This document shows, one piece after another, positions 27,221 through 34,915 of a stretch of DNA of 40,549 nt. The position numbers were made by a program, and so were the translations under genes. Position 1 is the first letter of the stretch; every line of letters starts with the position of its first letter. Source of the DNA: Paludibacteraceae bacterium (GTDB lineage: Bacteria; Bacteroidota; Bacteroidia; Bacteroidales; Paludibacteraceae); contig JAKSKY010000009.1 in the NCBI GenBank assembly GCA_024401515.1, positions 1 through 40,549 of the forward strand. The letters are read 5' to 3'. The notes beneath the pieces are model-generated. The model did no database searches. It saw only the letters and a list, made by a program, of their open reading frames with translations, and was not told the DNA's origin.

Positions 27221-27928
27221 ATGACTGGTGTTGTTTATTTGATTCCGAACACATTGGGTGAGTGCGATACGAACCATGTGTTACCTACTTATAATAGAGA
27301 GGTGATCCTATCCATCAAACACTTTATTGTGGAGGATGTGCGTACGGCCCGTCGTTTCTTGAAAAAGGTGGATTCCTCCATCAACATCGATGAACTTACC
27401 TTCTATACATTGAATAACCATACCTCTCCGGAAGAGATCGGTGGCTATCTGTTGCCTGCGAAATCAGGCCTTGATATGGGTATCATATCCGAGGCGGGTT
27501 GCCCCGCGATCGCGGATCCGGGTGCCGATATCGTGCGTTTGGCTCAAGAGGCGGATGTGAAGGTCGTCCCTTTGGTGGGTCCCTCTTCTATATTGTTGGG
27601 ATTAATGGGCTCCGGTTTCAATGGGCAAAGCTTTGCCTTTGTCGGTTATTTGCCGATCAAACCCAATGAAAGAGACCAACGTTTGCGCCAGTTGGAAAAA
27701 AGAGCGCATGTGGAAAGGCAGTCCCAGATTTTCATAGAGACTCCGTATCGTAATAATACGATGTTTGAAAATATTCTTTCTGTTTGCCAAGGTGGCACTA
27801 AATTGTGTGTCGCTTGTGATATTACCCTCGAAACGGAGTATATCAAGACCAAAACAGTGGCTCAATGGAAGTCGCTTAAGCAACGTCCCGATTTGAACAA
27901 ACGTCCTTGTATATTTATATTGTATTAG
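27221..27928 (+). CDS. RsmI-like SAM-dependent methyltransferase (tetrapyrrole methylase fold)
   Basis: A 235-residue protein. I start it at the ATG at 27221 (MTGVVYLIPNTLGE), which gives the family's opening beta-strand; an in-frame ATG 15 codons upstream adds an unlikely extension. It resembles RsmI, which 2'-O-methylates 16S rRNA C1402, but is divergent: the usual SDAGTPLISDPG loop reads SEAGCPAIADPG (near residues 86-97), and the opening VATPIGNL is replaced by IPNTLGE. VGPSSILLGLMGSG and IETPYRN are retained. Bacteroidota often carry such a second, shorter paralogue, so the substrate is uncertain. Its last 14 bases overlap the end of the convergent phosphatase gene. Confidence 0.8.
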   Translation: MTGVVYLIPNTLGECDTNHVLPTYNREVILSIKHFIVEDVRTARRFLKKVDSSINIDELTFYTLNNHTSPEEIGGYLLPAKSGLDMGIISEAGCPAIADPGADIVRLAQEADVKVVPLVGPSSILLGLMGSGFNGQSFAFVGYLPIKPNERDQRLRQLEKRAHVERQSQIFIETPYRNNTMFENILSVCQGGTKLCVACDITLETEYIKTKTVAQWKSLKQRPDLNKRPCIFILY

Positions 27929-28562
27929 CTGAGTTGACCGCTGATTCCTCTAGGGAGGCGAGGTGAGTGGTGTCGTTCCATTCCAGAACATGCCATAGAC
28001 CGTCTTTTTTCTCTACGATAGCCATGGCGGTGGATAGGGGATGAACCGCATGCGCTATTTCCGAAATTTGTTGGTATTTCAGGTAGGTGTATAGTGTTTT
28101 TAGTAATGCGCCGTGCGTGACAACTAGGATGTTTTCTCCGACGTGTTCTCTGGCGATTCTCTCCATGAACGCCGCGGCGCGCGTCCTAACCTCTTCGTAG
28201 GTTTCGCAGCTCTCTCTCTTGTATTTCTCCGGATGATGCCAAAACAAATCGATCTCCTCTGGAAATTGTTCCTTTAGGTCGTCTATCAAGATTCCTTGCC
28301 AATCTCCCATGAGTATCTCCTTGAGTGCGTCGTCTTTCTCGATGGGGAGGTTTCTCTCTCCTAAAATCAGTTCCGCTGTCTTCATGGCGCGACGTAACGG
28401 ACTGGCGTAGACGTGGTCGAAATGGATTCCCTTGAGATGTTCTCCCAAGGCGATGGCCTGTTTCTCTCCAAGAGGCGTCAAGTCTGTTTCGTGTTGGCCT
28501 TGCATTCTGTTCTCTTGGTTCCAGTAAGTTTGTCCGTGTCTGATTAAATAGAATCGTGTCAT
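27915..28562 (-). CDS. Histidine phosphatase family protein (phosphoglycerate mutase-like)
   Basis: A 215-residue branch-1 histidine phosphatase. The start at 28562 places the catalytic motif correctly (MTRFYLIRHGQTYWNQ; RHG at residues 8-10); the longer frame would run back through the L32 terminator. The partner residues are visible: R in SPLRRAMKTAE, the acid in LKEILMGDWQG, and the second histidine in VVTHGALL. Members include cobalamin/alpha-ribazole phosphatases, phosphoserine phosphatases and fructose-2,6-bisphosphatase-like enzymes; the substrate cannot be read from sequence. No cobalamin genes are nearby. The tail overlaps the convergent methyltransferase by 14 bases. Confidence 0.88.
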   Translation of the reverse strand: MTRFYLIRHGQTYWNQENRMQGQHETDLTPLGEKQAIALGEHLKGIHFDHVYASPLRRAMKTAELILGERNLPIEKDDALKEILMGDWQGILIDDLKEQFPEEIDLFWHHPEKYKRESCETYEEVRTRAAAFMERIAREHVGENILVVTHGALLKTLYTYLKYQQISEIAHAVHPLSTAMAIVEKKDGLWHVLEWNDTTHLASLEESAVNSANTI

Positions 28563-28569
28563 GGGGATA

Positions 28570-28614
28570 GCGTTTAAATAAAGAAAGGAGTCACACACAA
28601 GGCGGACTCCTTTC
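28570..28614 (-). terminator. Terminator of DUF177-rpmF
   Basis: GAAAGGAGTC (28583-28592) pairs perfectly with GACTCCTTTC (28605-28614), followed on the minus strand by TTTATTTAAA. It lies 24 bases after the rpmF stop and before the phosphatase start. Confidence 0.75.
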
Positions 28615-28638
28615 GATACGTTTATTTTACGGCATTGA

Positions 28639-28824
28639 TTAAACTGCCTCTTGCTTCTCAACAGCTACCATACCACGATAGTATCCGCAAGAACCGCATA
28701 CTCTGTGATACAAATAAAGTGCGCCGCAATTAGGACATACTGCCAATGTAGGAGCTACTGCCTTGTAGTGAGTTCTTCTCTTAGCTCCTCTAGATTTACC
28801 TTGTCTTCGTTTAGGATGTGCCAT
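28639..28824 (-). CDS. rpmF: 50S ribosomal protein L32
   Basis: A 61-residue L32 starting MAHPKRRQGKSRGAKRRTHY, with two CxxC pairs (CPNC and CGSC) that form a zinc ribbon. It follows the DUF177 gene by 18 bases, the conserved DUF177(yceD)-rpmF pairing found across bacteria. In many bacteria this pair is followed by fabH or plsX; here a terminator ends the unit instead. Confidence 0.97.
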   Translation of the reverse strand: MAHPKRRQGKSRGAKRRTHYKAVAPTLAVCPNCGALYLYHRVCGSCGYYRGMVAVEKQEAV

Positions 28825-28842
28825 TTTTGTTAATATTTTAAA

Positions 28843-29427
28843 TTAGTTATTGTCTAATAATTTTTTGAGGGCGTTCCAACGTGGATCTATTTCCCTCTCG
28901 CTATTTTCTTCGGATTCGTCGCTAGAGACGTCACTTGCCAGGCTGTCGTCATCTGAATCCTCTTCATTTCTGTCGATTGCCAAATGTTTTCTGAGTGTCT
29001 TCGCCATCTCTTCGTCGCATTCCCCCGCTTCGTGGATGTGGCGGATTGGAATTTGTAGCGCGATGAACTCGTACATGTGCCAAGATAAATCGATTTCGCC
29101 CTCCTCTTCGGATACGACTACCAGTTTGTCATCCTCTTCCGACTTGTCATCCCCGAATTTTACGGTGAGGCTCTCGTCGCAGGAGATCTCTTGGTCCATT
29201 TCGTTCAAACATCTGTCGCACAATACTTTTACTGTGCCCTCCATACGAAAGTTAATAAGGAAGGAGTGCAATGTCTTTCTGACGGTGATGTCGGCTTGAA
29301 CTTGGCCGCTTTGCACTTCCGGTCCATTGACGGTTTCGAAGAACTTGTCGTCTAAGGCGTAGTGGAATTCGTGATCGCCGAGTTCCAAGTCTTTTAACGG
29401 TACTATGTAAGTATCTTCTCTTTCCAC
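28843..29427 (-). CDS. DUF177 / YceD family protein
   Basis: A 194-residue DUF177 protein. The family is linked to 23S rRNA accumulation and large-subunit assembly and is almost always upstream of rpmF, as here. The diagnostic central part is present: VKVLCDRCLNEMDQEISCDE with the CxxC pair (about residues 69-88), and later ALQIPIRHIHEAGECDEE. A highly acidic, low-complexity Asp/Glu/Ser stretch (about 151-178) precedes the last conserved DPRWNALKKLL. Confidence 0.92.
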   Translation of the reverse strand: MEREDTYIVPLKDLELGDHEFHYALDDKFFETVNGPEVQSGQVQADITVRKTLHSFLINFRMEGTVKVLCDRCLNEMDQEISCDESLTVKFGDDKSEEDDKLVVVSEEEGEIDLSWHMYEFIALQIPIRHIHEAGECDEEMAKTLRKHLAIDRNEEDSDDDSLASDVSSDESEENSEREIDPRWNALKKLLDNN

Positions 29428-29453
29428 TTATGTATGGATTCTAAAAATCTCCG

Positions 29454-29461
29454 CAAAATTA
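29454..29461 (-). promoter_or_regulatory. -7 box for DUF177-rpmF
   Basis: TAATTTTG on the minus strand, an exact TAnnTTTG box, about 27 bases before the start codon. GTTT at 29481-29484, 19 bases further upstream, could act as the -33 element. Confidence 0.5.
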
Positions 29462-29530
29462 CAAAATTTAATGATAACTTAAACCTATTGTAGATTCATT
29501 TTTCTCTTTTTTGTAATTTTTATTTGTAAA

Positions 29531-30721
29531 TTATTGTTTATCAAATTGTTGCGTATTCGGTAGTGTGATTCTAAATGTGGTTCCGACGTTGATTTCTGAA
29601 TGTTTCACAAAAATCTTACCCTTGTGGTATTCCTCCACAATGCGTCGAACCAGGGATAATCCTAAGCCCCATCCTCTCTTTTTGGTGGTGAATCCAGGAT
29701 TGAAGACCGTTTCGAATTTGGACTTCGGAATACCTTTGCCTGTGTCACTCACATCTATGAATACCTTTGAATTGTTTTGGCTTACGTTCACAGTTATCTT
29801 TCCTTCTCCCTCCATGGCGTCGATCGCGTTCTTGCAAAGATTTTCGATGACCCATTCGAAAAGTGGTTGGTTGATGGACACATGGTAGGATTGTCCCTCC
29901 GCATATTGGCAAGTGATTAAAACTTTGTTTGACGTCCGTTTCCTCATGTAGGCGAGCGCGTTGTCCAAAATGTCGTTGAGCGCGACCTGCGTGAGCTCCG
30001 CTTTGGAACCGATTTTGGAGAATCTTTCCGCAATGGTACGAAGACGATTGACATCCTTCTCCATCTCATCCATCAAGCTTTGGTCCACGCCTTGGCTTTT
30101 TAGAATCTCCACCCATGCGAGAAGGGAAGAGATGGGGGTACCTAATTGGTGTGCCGTCTCTTTGGAAAGTCCTACCCAAACACGGTTCTGCTCAGATCGT
30201 TTGGCGCTGGCGAACACAAAGAATAGAACGATGAAGAAGGCGACGATGATACACCATTGCACATAGGGGTAATACTCCAGCTTGTTGAGAATGGTGGATT
30301 TGCCGTAGTATAAGAAGTGTTGGGTCTCCTCATCGATTTGAATGGGGATGACCGTCTCTTCGCTCTTGAATTCAGCCAGCTTTTGGGCAAGGAATCTTTC
30401 TGTCTTTTCTGAATCCATGTCGGATTCTTCTGAAATGCCTAGATTTCTATGGTCGATGACCGTGCCCTCTTCGTCCGCTATCAAAACTGGAATGGTGGTG
30501 TTGCCCTTTATCACTTCCATTAAGAAAGAGATATCGCTAACCTCGTTGGCGGAAATAAGCCTGCGGGTAGCCTCCGCCCAGAGATTGATCCTTTGTTTCT
30601 CTTCTTGGGCCATCTCTTTGGCCAAATGGTTGGAATAATAGACCGAGAGCCCCACAATCATAACCGCGATGATGGAGAAGATGTATTTGATATTCTTTTG
30701 ATTGTCCAGTCCGAACTTCAT
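29531..30721 (-). CDS. Membrane sensor histidine kinase (orphan)
   Basis: A 396-residue two-component kinase. There are two membrane helices (about 11-30 and 152-171) around a roughly 120-residue extracytoplasmic sensor region. The phospho-accepting H191 lies in SKETAHQLGTPISSL; the catalytic ATPase domain has the N box IENLCKNAIDAM (292-303), DTGKGIP (326-332) and GWGLGL (350-355). All catalytic residues look intact. No response regulator is adjacent. It starts 3 bases after the rsgA stop, so it is the third gene of a frr-rsgA-kinase transcript, an odd place for a sensor. The TAHQLGTP variant of the H box is common in Bacteroidota kinases of this kind. The signal is unknown. Confidence 0.93.
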   Translation of the reverse strand: MKFGLDNQKNIKYIFSIIAVMIVGLSVYYSNHLAKEMAQEEKQRINLWAEATRRLISANEVSDISFLMEVIKGNTTIPVLIADEEGTVIDHRNLGISEESDMDSEKTERFLAQKLAEFKSEETVIPIQIDEETQHFLYYGKSTILNKLEYYPYVQWCIIVAFFIVLFFVFASAKRSEQNRVWVGLSKETAHQLGTPISSLLAWVEILKSQGVDQSLMDEMEKDVNRLRTIAERFSKIGSKAELTQVALNDILDNALAYMRKRTSNKVLITCQYAEGQSYHVSINQPLFEWVIENLCKNAIDAMEGEGKITVNVSQNNSKVFIDVSDTGKGIPKSKFETVFNPGFTTKKRGWGLGLSLVRRIVEEYHKGKIFVKHSEINVGTTFRITLPNTQQFDKQ

Positions 30722-30724
30722 CGA

Positions 30725-31651
30725 TTATCTGTATTTGCCCTCCTCGCAGTCGTCCAAGATACTTAGGTAACTGGTGTAGCGGGATTCGCTGATGGTATGG
30801 TTCTCGATGGCTTGCAGCACAGCGCATCCTGGTTCATGGATGTGGGTGCAGTTGCCGAATTTGCAATTGGCTGATTCTTTGAATATTTCAGGGAAATAGT
30901 GGCCAACCTCCTCTTTTTTGAAGTCGATGGTGCCGAATCCCTTGATGCCTGGGGTGTCAATCAGGTAGGAGTTGTTGTCCAACTCAAACATCTCCGAGAA
31001 GGTGGTGGTGTGCATACCTTTGTTGTGCACATCCGATATCTCACCGGTTTTTGTCTCGAATTCCGGGTCGATGGCATTAATTAGAGAGGATTTCCCCACA
31101 CCGGAATTACCGGAGAGTAGGGAGGTCTTCCCCTTCAGCATGGCCCGTAGTTTATCGATATTTTCACCTGTTTTGGCGGATACGGCCAAACATTCGTATC
31201 CGATTGTTTCGTAAAGGAACATCAACGCTTTCATATACTCGAGCTCCTCCTCGTCATAAAGATCCATCTTATTGATGATGATCTTCGCATTGACTTGGTA
31301 AGCTTCGCTGGTCGCCAAGGCTCTGTCTATGAAGACGGTGGAGGTTTGCGGGTGATTGATGGTGACAATCAGCAGCAATTGGTCCAGATTGGCGGCGATG
31401 ATGTGTAGTTGTTTCGATAGATTGGTGGGTTTACGCACAATGTAATTCTTCCTCTCCTCGATGGCTGTGATCCATCCAGGTCCTTCTGCAGGCATATCGA
31501 AAGAAACCCGATCGCCAACGGCAACCGGGTTTGTGCTTTTGATCCCTTTGATACGGAAGTTGCCCTTGATTTTGCATTCGAAGAGTTGGCCGTCGGATTC
31601 ACTTTTGACCCAATAGCCGCTTCCTGTATTTTTAACGACGAGACCGATCAT
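30725..31651 (-). CDS. rsgA: Ribosome small-subunit-dependent GTPase A
   Basis: A 308-residue RsgA (YjeQ), a circularly permuted GTPase that checks late 30S maturation. The permuted motif order is visible: G4 NKMD (127-130), then G1 GNSGVGKS (181-188), G2 around T215-T217, and G3 DTPG (232-235). An N-terminal OB fold (about 1-70) binds rRNA, and the C-terminal zinc site is C263, C268, H270 and C276. The start overlaps the frr stop by four bases (ATGA), indicating coupled translation. Confidence 0.97.
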   Translation of the reverse strand: MIGLVVKNTGSGYWVKSESDGQLFECKIKGNFRIKGIKSTNPVAVGDRVSFDMPAEGPGWITAIEERKNYIVRKPTNLSKQLHIIAANLDQLLLIVTINHPQTSTVFIDRALATSEAYQVNAKIIINKMDLYDEEELEYMKALMFLYETIGYECLAVSAKTGENIDKLRAMLKGKTSLLSGNSGVGKSSLINAIDPEFETKTGEISDVHNKGMHTTTFSEMFELDNNSYLIDTPGIKGFGTIDFKKEEVGHYFPEIFKESANCKFGNCTHIHEPGCAVLQAIENHTISESRYTSYLSILDDCEEGKYR

Positions 31652-32208
31652 ACTGTCATCACCTCTTTCTCCTTTGCGGCGAGGATCTCATCAACCTTCT
31701 TGATGTATTTGTCGTGGATCTTTTGAACTTCAGCCTCAGCGTCCTTCTCGGCATCCTCGGCCAAACCGTTCTTAACCTCCTTCTTCAAACCATCGATAGC
31801 GTCACGGCGTGCGTTACGGATACTGATCTTGGCATCCTCACCGTCCGCGCGGGTTTGCTTTACCAAAGCCTTACGACGCTCCTCTGTCAATGGCGGAATG
31901 CAAAGACGGATCAACTCACCATTGTTCTCTGGTGTGATTCCCACCTCAGAAGCCATGATGGCCTTCTCGATTTCGGAAATCATCTTCTTCTCCCAAGGTT
32001 GGATGGCGATGGTGCGGGCATCTGGCGTTGTGATAGTTGCCACACCTGAAAGAGGTACGATACTTCCGTAGTAATCCAAACGTACACCATCAAGGATGCG
32101 GACATTTGCCTTACCTGCTCTAATGCGTGCCAATGAGTCATCCAAGTGAAGCAATGCTTGCTCCATCTTCTCTTCGGCCGCCTTGTAAAATTCTTTTACT
32201 TCTGCCAT
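31648..32208 (-). CDS. frr: Ribosome recycling factor
   Basis: A 186-residue RRF, full length. With EF-G it splits the post-termination ribosome. Recognisable stretches include the three-helix-bundle start ([20 protein letters not shown]), [19 protein letters not shown], and [19 protein letters not shown], the most conserved part of the family. The C-terminus has a few extra residues (AKEKEVMTV). It is the first gene of an operon with rsgA, which overlaps its stop by four bases, and the sensor kinase. In many bacteria frr follows pyrH; pyrH is not here. Confidence 0.97.
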   Translation of the reverse strand: MAEVKEFYKAAEEKMEQALLHLDDSLARIRAGKANVRILDGVRLDYYGSIVPLSGVATITTPDARTIAIQPWEKKMISEIEKAIMASEVGITPENNGELIRLCIPPLTEERRKALVKQTRADGEDAKISIRNARRDAIDGLKKEVKNGLAEDAEKDAEAEVQKIHDKYIKKVDEILAAKEKEVMTV

Positions 32209-32248
32209 ACTATTTTTAGTTTTTTATTGTCAAATTATGAATTGAACG

Positions 32249-32277
32249 CAAAAATAGGAAAAAATCCGTAATTCAAG
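32249..32277 (-). promoter_or_regulatory. Promoter of frr-rsgA-kinase
   Basis: On the minus strand TTG (32275-32277), an 18-base spacer and TATTTTTG (32249-32256), an exact TAnnTTTG box. The start is expected near 32242, about 34 bases before the frr ATG. Confidence 0.6.
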
Positions 32278-32296
32278 CGATTTGTGGCGTATTTTG

Positions 32297-33217
32297 TCAA
32301 TCCTTCATGATCAGCTGCCTGGTTTCGCCATGGGTGTTTATCTCTTTGACGAGAAGCAGACGGTTGTCGCTCCTCTTTTCAGATTGAAAATCCTCCCAAC
32401 TGTGGTATCTCTTCAAGAATCGACCGGTAATGTCGTATATTTCAATGGCTTGAATGGATTCATTGTCAAATGATTCTTCGGGAACTGCCGTGTTAGGAAT
32501 ATCCGCTAAAGAATCGCAGTCATGGAGTGGAAATTGTATTCCTAAGTCTATTTCAGTTCCCGCTTTGTAGGTCACTGGTTCTGTGACGATGGTGTCTCCC
32601 TCCGAAGAGATGAGTCTGAAGACATAAGGGCCGATTTTGCTTTTGTCCTCGTCAATGCCCGCATTCTCCACGTAATAATTGTACATCTCCCGGTGTATAT
32701 TGTGCCAAGTGCCGTCTGATCGTTGGTATTCCACTTGGTTGATGCGGTATCTGATATCGTAGAAGATCGCCTTGAAGTAGAATTGGCTGGTTCCCTCCTC
32801 GAATTTTACCTTGATGTTCTCTTCCTCCTCGCAAGGTACGAATTGCCATTTGATGGGTACTCGTCCATCCTCCAATTTCGCTATTTGGATAAAGGCTTGG
32901 GTGCTGAAATCAATATCGCCATGTTTGCATTCGGGACATCTGTCCACCACTTTGACGGTGATCTCTCCCAATGGTCCGAACACCCTTACGCAAGCGCCGC
33001 ACGCATAACTGCTGTCGTATTGGGTGTGGTTCATGGCGCAATGGAGAAAGTCATCCTCCGCCACATAGATGCCGCAGTTACCTCCATTGCTTCCTGCCAC
33101 GCCGCCGTATTGGGTTCCCTCACCTGTGTACCAAGTTGTGTCGCATTCCGTGATGGGGAAGGCGTATAGGGAGGCGGTGATAAAGGATAATAATGTGTAT
33201 GTAAGTGCTCTTTTCAT
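32297..33217 (-). CDS. Bacterial expansin (EXLX1-like) with T9SS type A sorting tail
   Basis: A 306-residue exported protein, started at 33217 so that residues 1-20 form a signal peptide. Residues 26-128 are a double-psi beta-barrel (expansin D1): CGACVRVFGPLGEITVKVVD, then RCPECKHGDIDFS. D92 and D103 probably match the essential Asp71 and Asp82 of Bacillus EXLX1. About 133-214 matches the CBM63-like D2 domain (KFEEGTSQFYFKAIFYDIRY ... MYNYYVENAG). Expansins loosen plant or microbial wall polysaccharide without hydrolysis. The last 60 residues (IQAIEIYDITGRFLKRY ... LLLVKEINTHGETRQLIMKD) look like a T9SS type A signal, so it is probably secreted by the same system as the giant adhesin. Divergent from the RES gene. 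Confidence 0.82.
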   Translation of the reverse strand: MKRALTYTLLSFITASLYAFPITECDTTWYTGEGTQYGGVAGSNGGNCGIYVAEDDFLHCAMNHTQYDSSYACGACVRVFGPLGEITVKVVDRCPECKHGDIDFSTQAFIQIAKLEDGRVPIKWQFVPCEEEENIKVKFEEGTSQFYFKAIFYDIRYRINQVEYQRSDGTWHNIHREMYNYYVENAGIDEDKSKIGPYVFRLISSEGDTIVTEPVTYKAGTEIDLGIQFPLHDCDSLADIPNTAVPEESFDNESIQAIEIYDITGRFLKRYHSWEDFQSEKRSDNRLLLVKEINTHGETRQLIMKD

Positions 33218-33326
33218 AATACTGGACCTTTTTTCCCTCTTCGTTAGCATTTATCTTAGAGTTAAATCTCCACTTCCAATGATTATGCGAATTTATAAAA
33301 AACTTTTTTGAAAGGCGATTTCGTGT

Positions 33327-33334
33327 TACATTTG
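33327..33334 (+). promoter_or_regulatory. -7 box for the RES-domain gene
   Basis: TACATTTG, an exact TAnnTTTG box. TTTG at 33307-33310 could be the -33 element, though the 16-base spacer is short. A start near 33341 would leave only a 12-base leader before the ATG at 33353, and it excludes the upstream TTG start at 33308. Confidence 0.5.
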
Positions 33335-33352
33335 TGTCAAATAACCGAGGAT

Positions 33353-34186
33353 ATGCAGTTTGAATCAATAAAGGAGCGTTTGTTGAAGATGGATATGCGT
33401 TCATATCCAGTGGAGGAGGTGCGTGCCTTGTTGGAGGCGGCGGGACCGAGCGGCTTCTTGGTGGCATCGCTGGATCCGGGACAGCGTATTGTGCGTGCCC
33501 GGGTGGGAACGAACGTGATGGAGGCCTCAGACTTATCCTATCGGCAATCTCCTTCGACCCATTATTATAGGGCCAGCACCCCTTCGATGCGCATGTTTTA
33601 TGGCTGTTTGGTGGCGGATGAGGACTCCGCTTATCTCTCTGAATATGTGACGGCGGCCGAGTGCTCTCGGTTGCTCTCCAATATGGAGATGGAGGGGGAG
33701 GAGTTGGTGACCTTCGGCGTTTGGGAGGTGACGCGCCCTATATCTGTCATTGAAGTGATCCATCCCAACTATTTCTCGCATGCGGAGGATAATCCGTTGT
33801 TGAAGGAGGCGAAGTTCCAGTATGAATCCTTGTTGGCCAGTTGCCCGAAGAGCCTAAGGAAGGAATTGGACCAACGGGCGGAATTTTTCTCCTATGTCTT
33901 TTCCCGACCCAACTCATCCAAGTTCGATTACGAATATTTGATCAGCGCTCTTTTTTCTGAGATGTCTGTTCAGAAAGGGTATGGCGGTGTCCTCTATCCA
34001 TCTGTGGCGACGGATGGTATGATGGGGTTGAATGTGGCCATCACTGACCAAATGGTCGATTCGAATATGCGTCTGGAGTCCATCAGCCGTTATAAAATCC
34101 GCAATGTGGAGGATGGATCCATCTCAATGGAATACAAGGATGATGGTGTTGTTTTGCCGAATGGCATGCTCCGTTTCGGTGTTTGA
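33353..34186 (+). CDS. RES-domain protein (possible NAD+ phosphorylase-like)
   Basis: A 277-residue protein, started at the ATG at 33353 because the promoter box lies between it and an upstream TTG. The core matches the RES fold: an early Arg in RARVG, then YYRASTPSMRMFYG, a Glu in TAAEC, and the Ser of LYPSVATDGMMGLNVAI, in the order Arg-Tyr-Glu-Ser that defines the family. Many small RES proteins are toxins that destroy NAD+ and pair with a Xre-type antitoxin. This one is longer, with about 45 extra residues at the front, and has no antitoxin gene beside it, so a toxin role is not supported by context. It ends 3 bases from the convergent alkD-like gene. Confidence 0.62.
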   Translation: MQFESIKERLLKMDMRSYPVEEVRALLEAAGPSGFLVASLDPGQRIVRARVGTNVMEASDLSYRQSPSTHYYRASTPSMRMFYGCLVADEDSAYLSEYVTAAECSRLLSNMEMEGEELVTFGVWEVTRPISVIEVIHPNYFSHAEDNPLLKEAKFQYESLLASCPKSLRKELDQRAEFFSYVFSRPNSSKFDYEYLISALFSEMSVQKGYGGVLYPSVATDGMMGLNVAITDQMVDSNMRLESISRYKIRNVEDGSISMEYKDDGVVLPNGMLRFGV

Positions 34187-34189
34187 CGA

Positions 34190-34900
34190 TTATATTTGCC
34201 CTAACAAATAGGCCTTTCTTTCTGCCTCTTCGAATCTTTCAATGGCATAGCGTAAAGCGGTGCGGGGCATCTCTTTGTAACGTGTTTTCATGTAAGCCTT
34301 CAATTGCGCCTCGTCATGTTTGCCCGCCTCCCTAAGCAACCAACCTACCGCCTTTTGAATGAGGTCGTGGGAGTGGTGAAGCAATATGTCCGCTATTTTG
34401 AAGGTGTCTTCCAATTGGTCGTTGCGGACGAATTTCATGGTGCTGACGATGCCGATGCGTTGTTCCCAGATGGTTTTGCCGTTCTTAGCAAGATCGTAAA
34501 GTAGGGAACGATCCTTGTCCATCAACCACGCTCCGAGTAACTCATAGCAGGAGAGGTCCACTAAGTCCCAGTTGTTGATGTGGGCGGTGTGGGAGAGGTA
34601 AAAATCCACGCATCGCTTCTGCTTTTCAGGCTCCTTCTTTGCGTGTTTGAATATTTGAATGAGGGTAAGCAAGGCCGCTAAGCGAATTTCGTGAAGAGGT
34701 GACGTGACGCACCGTTCCAACTCCTCGAAGGAGGTGGATGCCCAACGCTCTTTTACGATTTGTCGGGTGATAGGCACTTTAATGCCTAGGAATTGGTCGC
34801 CCTCTCCATATTGCCCCTTGCCTGTCTTGAAAAAGCGGGAGAGATTGGCGATCTGCGCCTCGTTGCGGTGCGAAAGCATCTCTTCGTATAGACTCTTCAT
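34190..34900 (-). CDS. DNA alkylation repair protein (AlkD-like HEAT-repeat glycosylase)
   Basis: A 236-residue all-helical HEAT-like-repeat protein of the AlkC/AlkD family, which removes alkylated bases such as 3- and 7-methylpurines. Family landmarks are visible: GVKVPITRQIVK-like start (GIKVPITRQIVKERW), NNWDLVDLSCYELLG with the key Trp-Asp, and WEQRIGIVSTMKFVR with the catalytic-region Arg, then QKAVGWLLREAGK. The length is normal. It starts 15 bases after the stop of an unknown exported protein on the same strand, so the two are probably cotranscribed, although no functional link is obvious. Confidence 0.92.
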   Translation of the reverse strand: MKSLYEEMLSHRNEAQIANLSRFFKTGKGQYGEGDQFLGIKVPITRQIVKERWASTSFEELERCVTSPLHEIRLAALLTLIQIFKHAKKEPEKQKRCVDFYLSHTAHINNWDLVDLSCYELLGAWLMDKDRSLLYDLAKNGKTIWEQRIGIVSTMKFVRNDQLEDTFKIADILLHHSHDLIQKAVGWLLREAGKHDEAQLKAYMKTRYKEMPRTALRYAIERFEEAERKAYLLGQI

Positions 34901-34915
34901 CGTTTTTTCTCCTTG

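Noticed and set aside
28563-28661. Longer start for the histidine phosphatase
   Set aside because: The extension runs back through the L32 terminator and into rpmF; the ATG at 28562 places the RHG motif at the normal position.
33308-33352. TTG start giving a 292-residue RES protein
   Set aside because: The -7 box at 33327-33334 lies inside this extension, so the ATG at 33353 is the likelier start.
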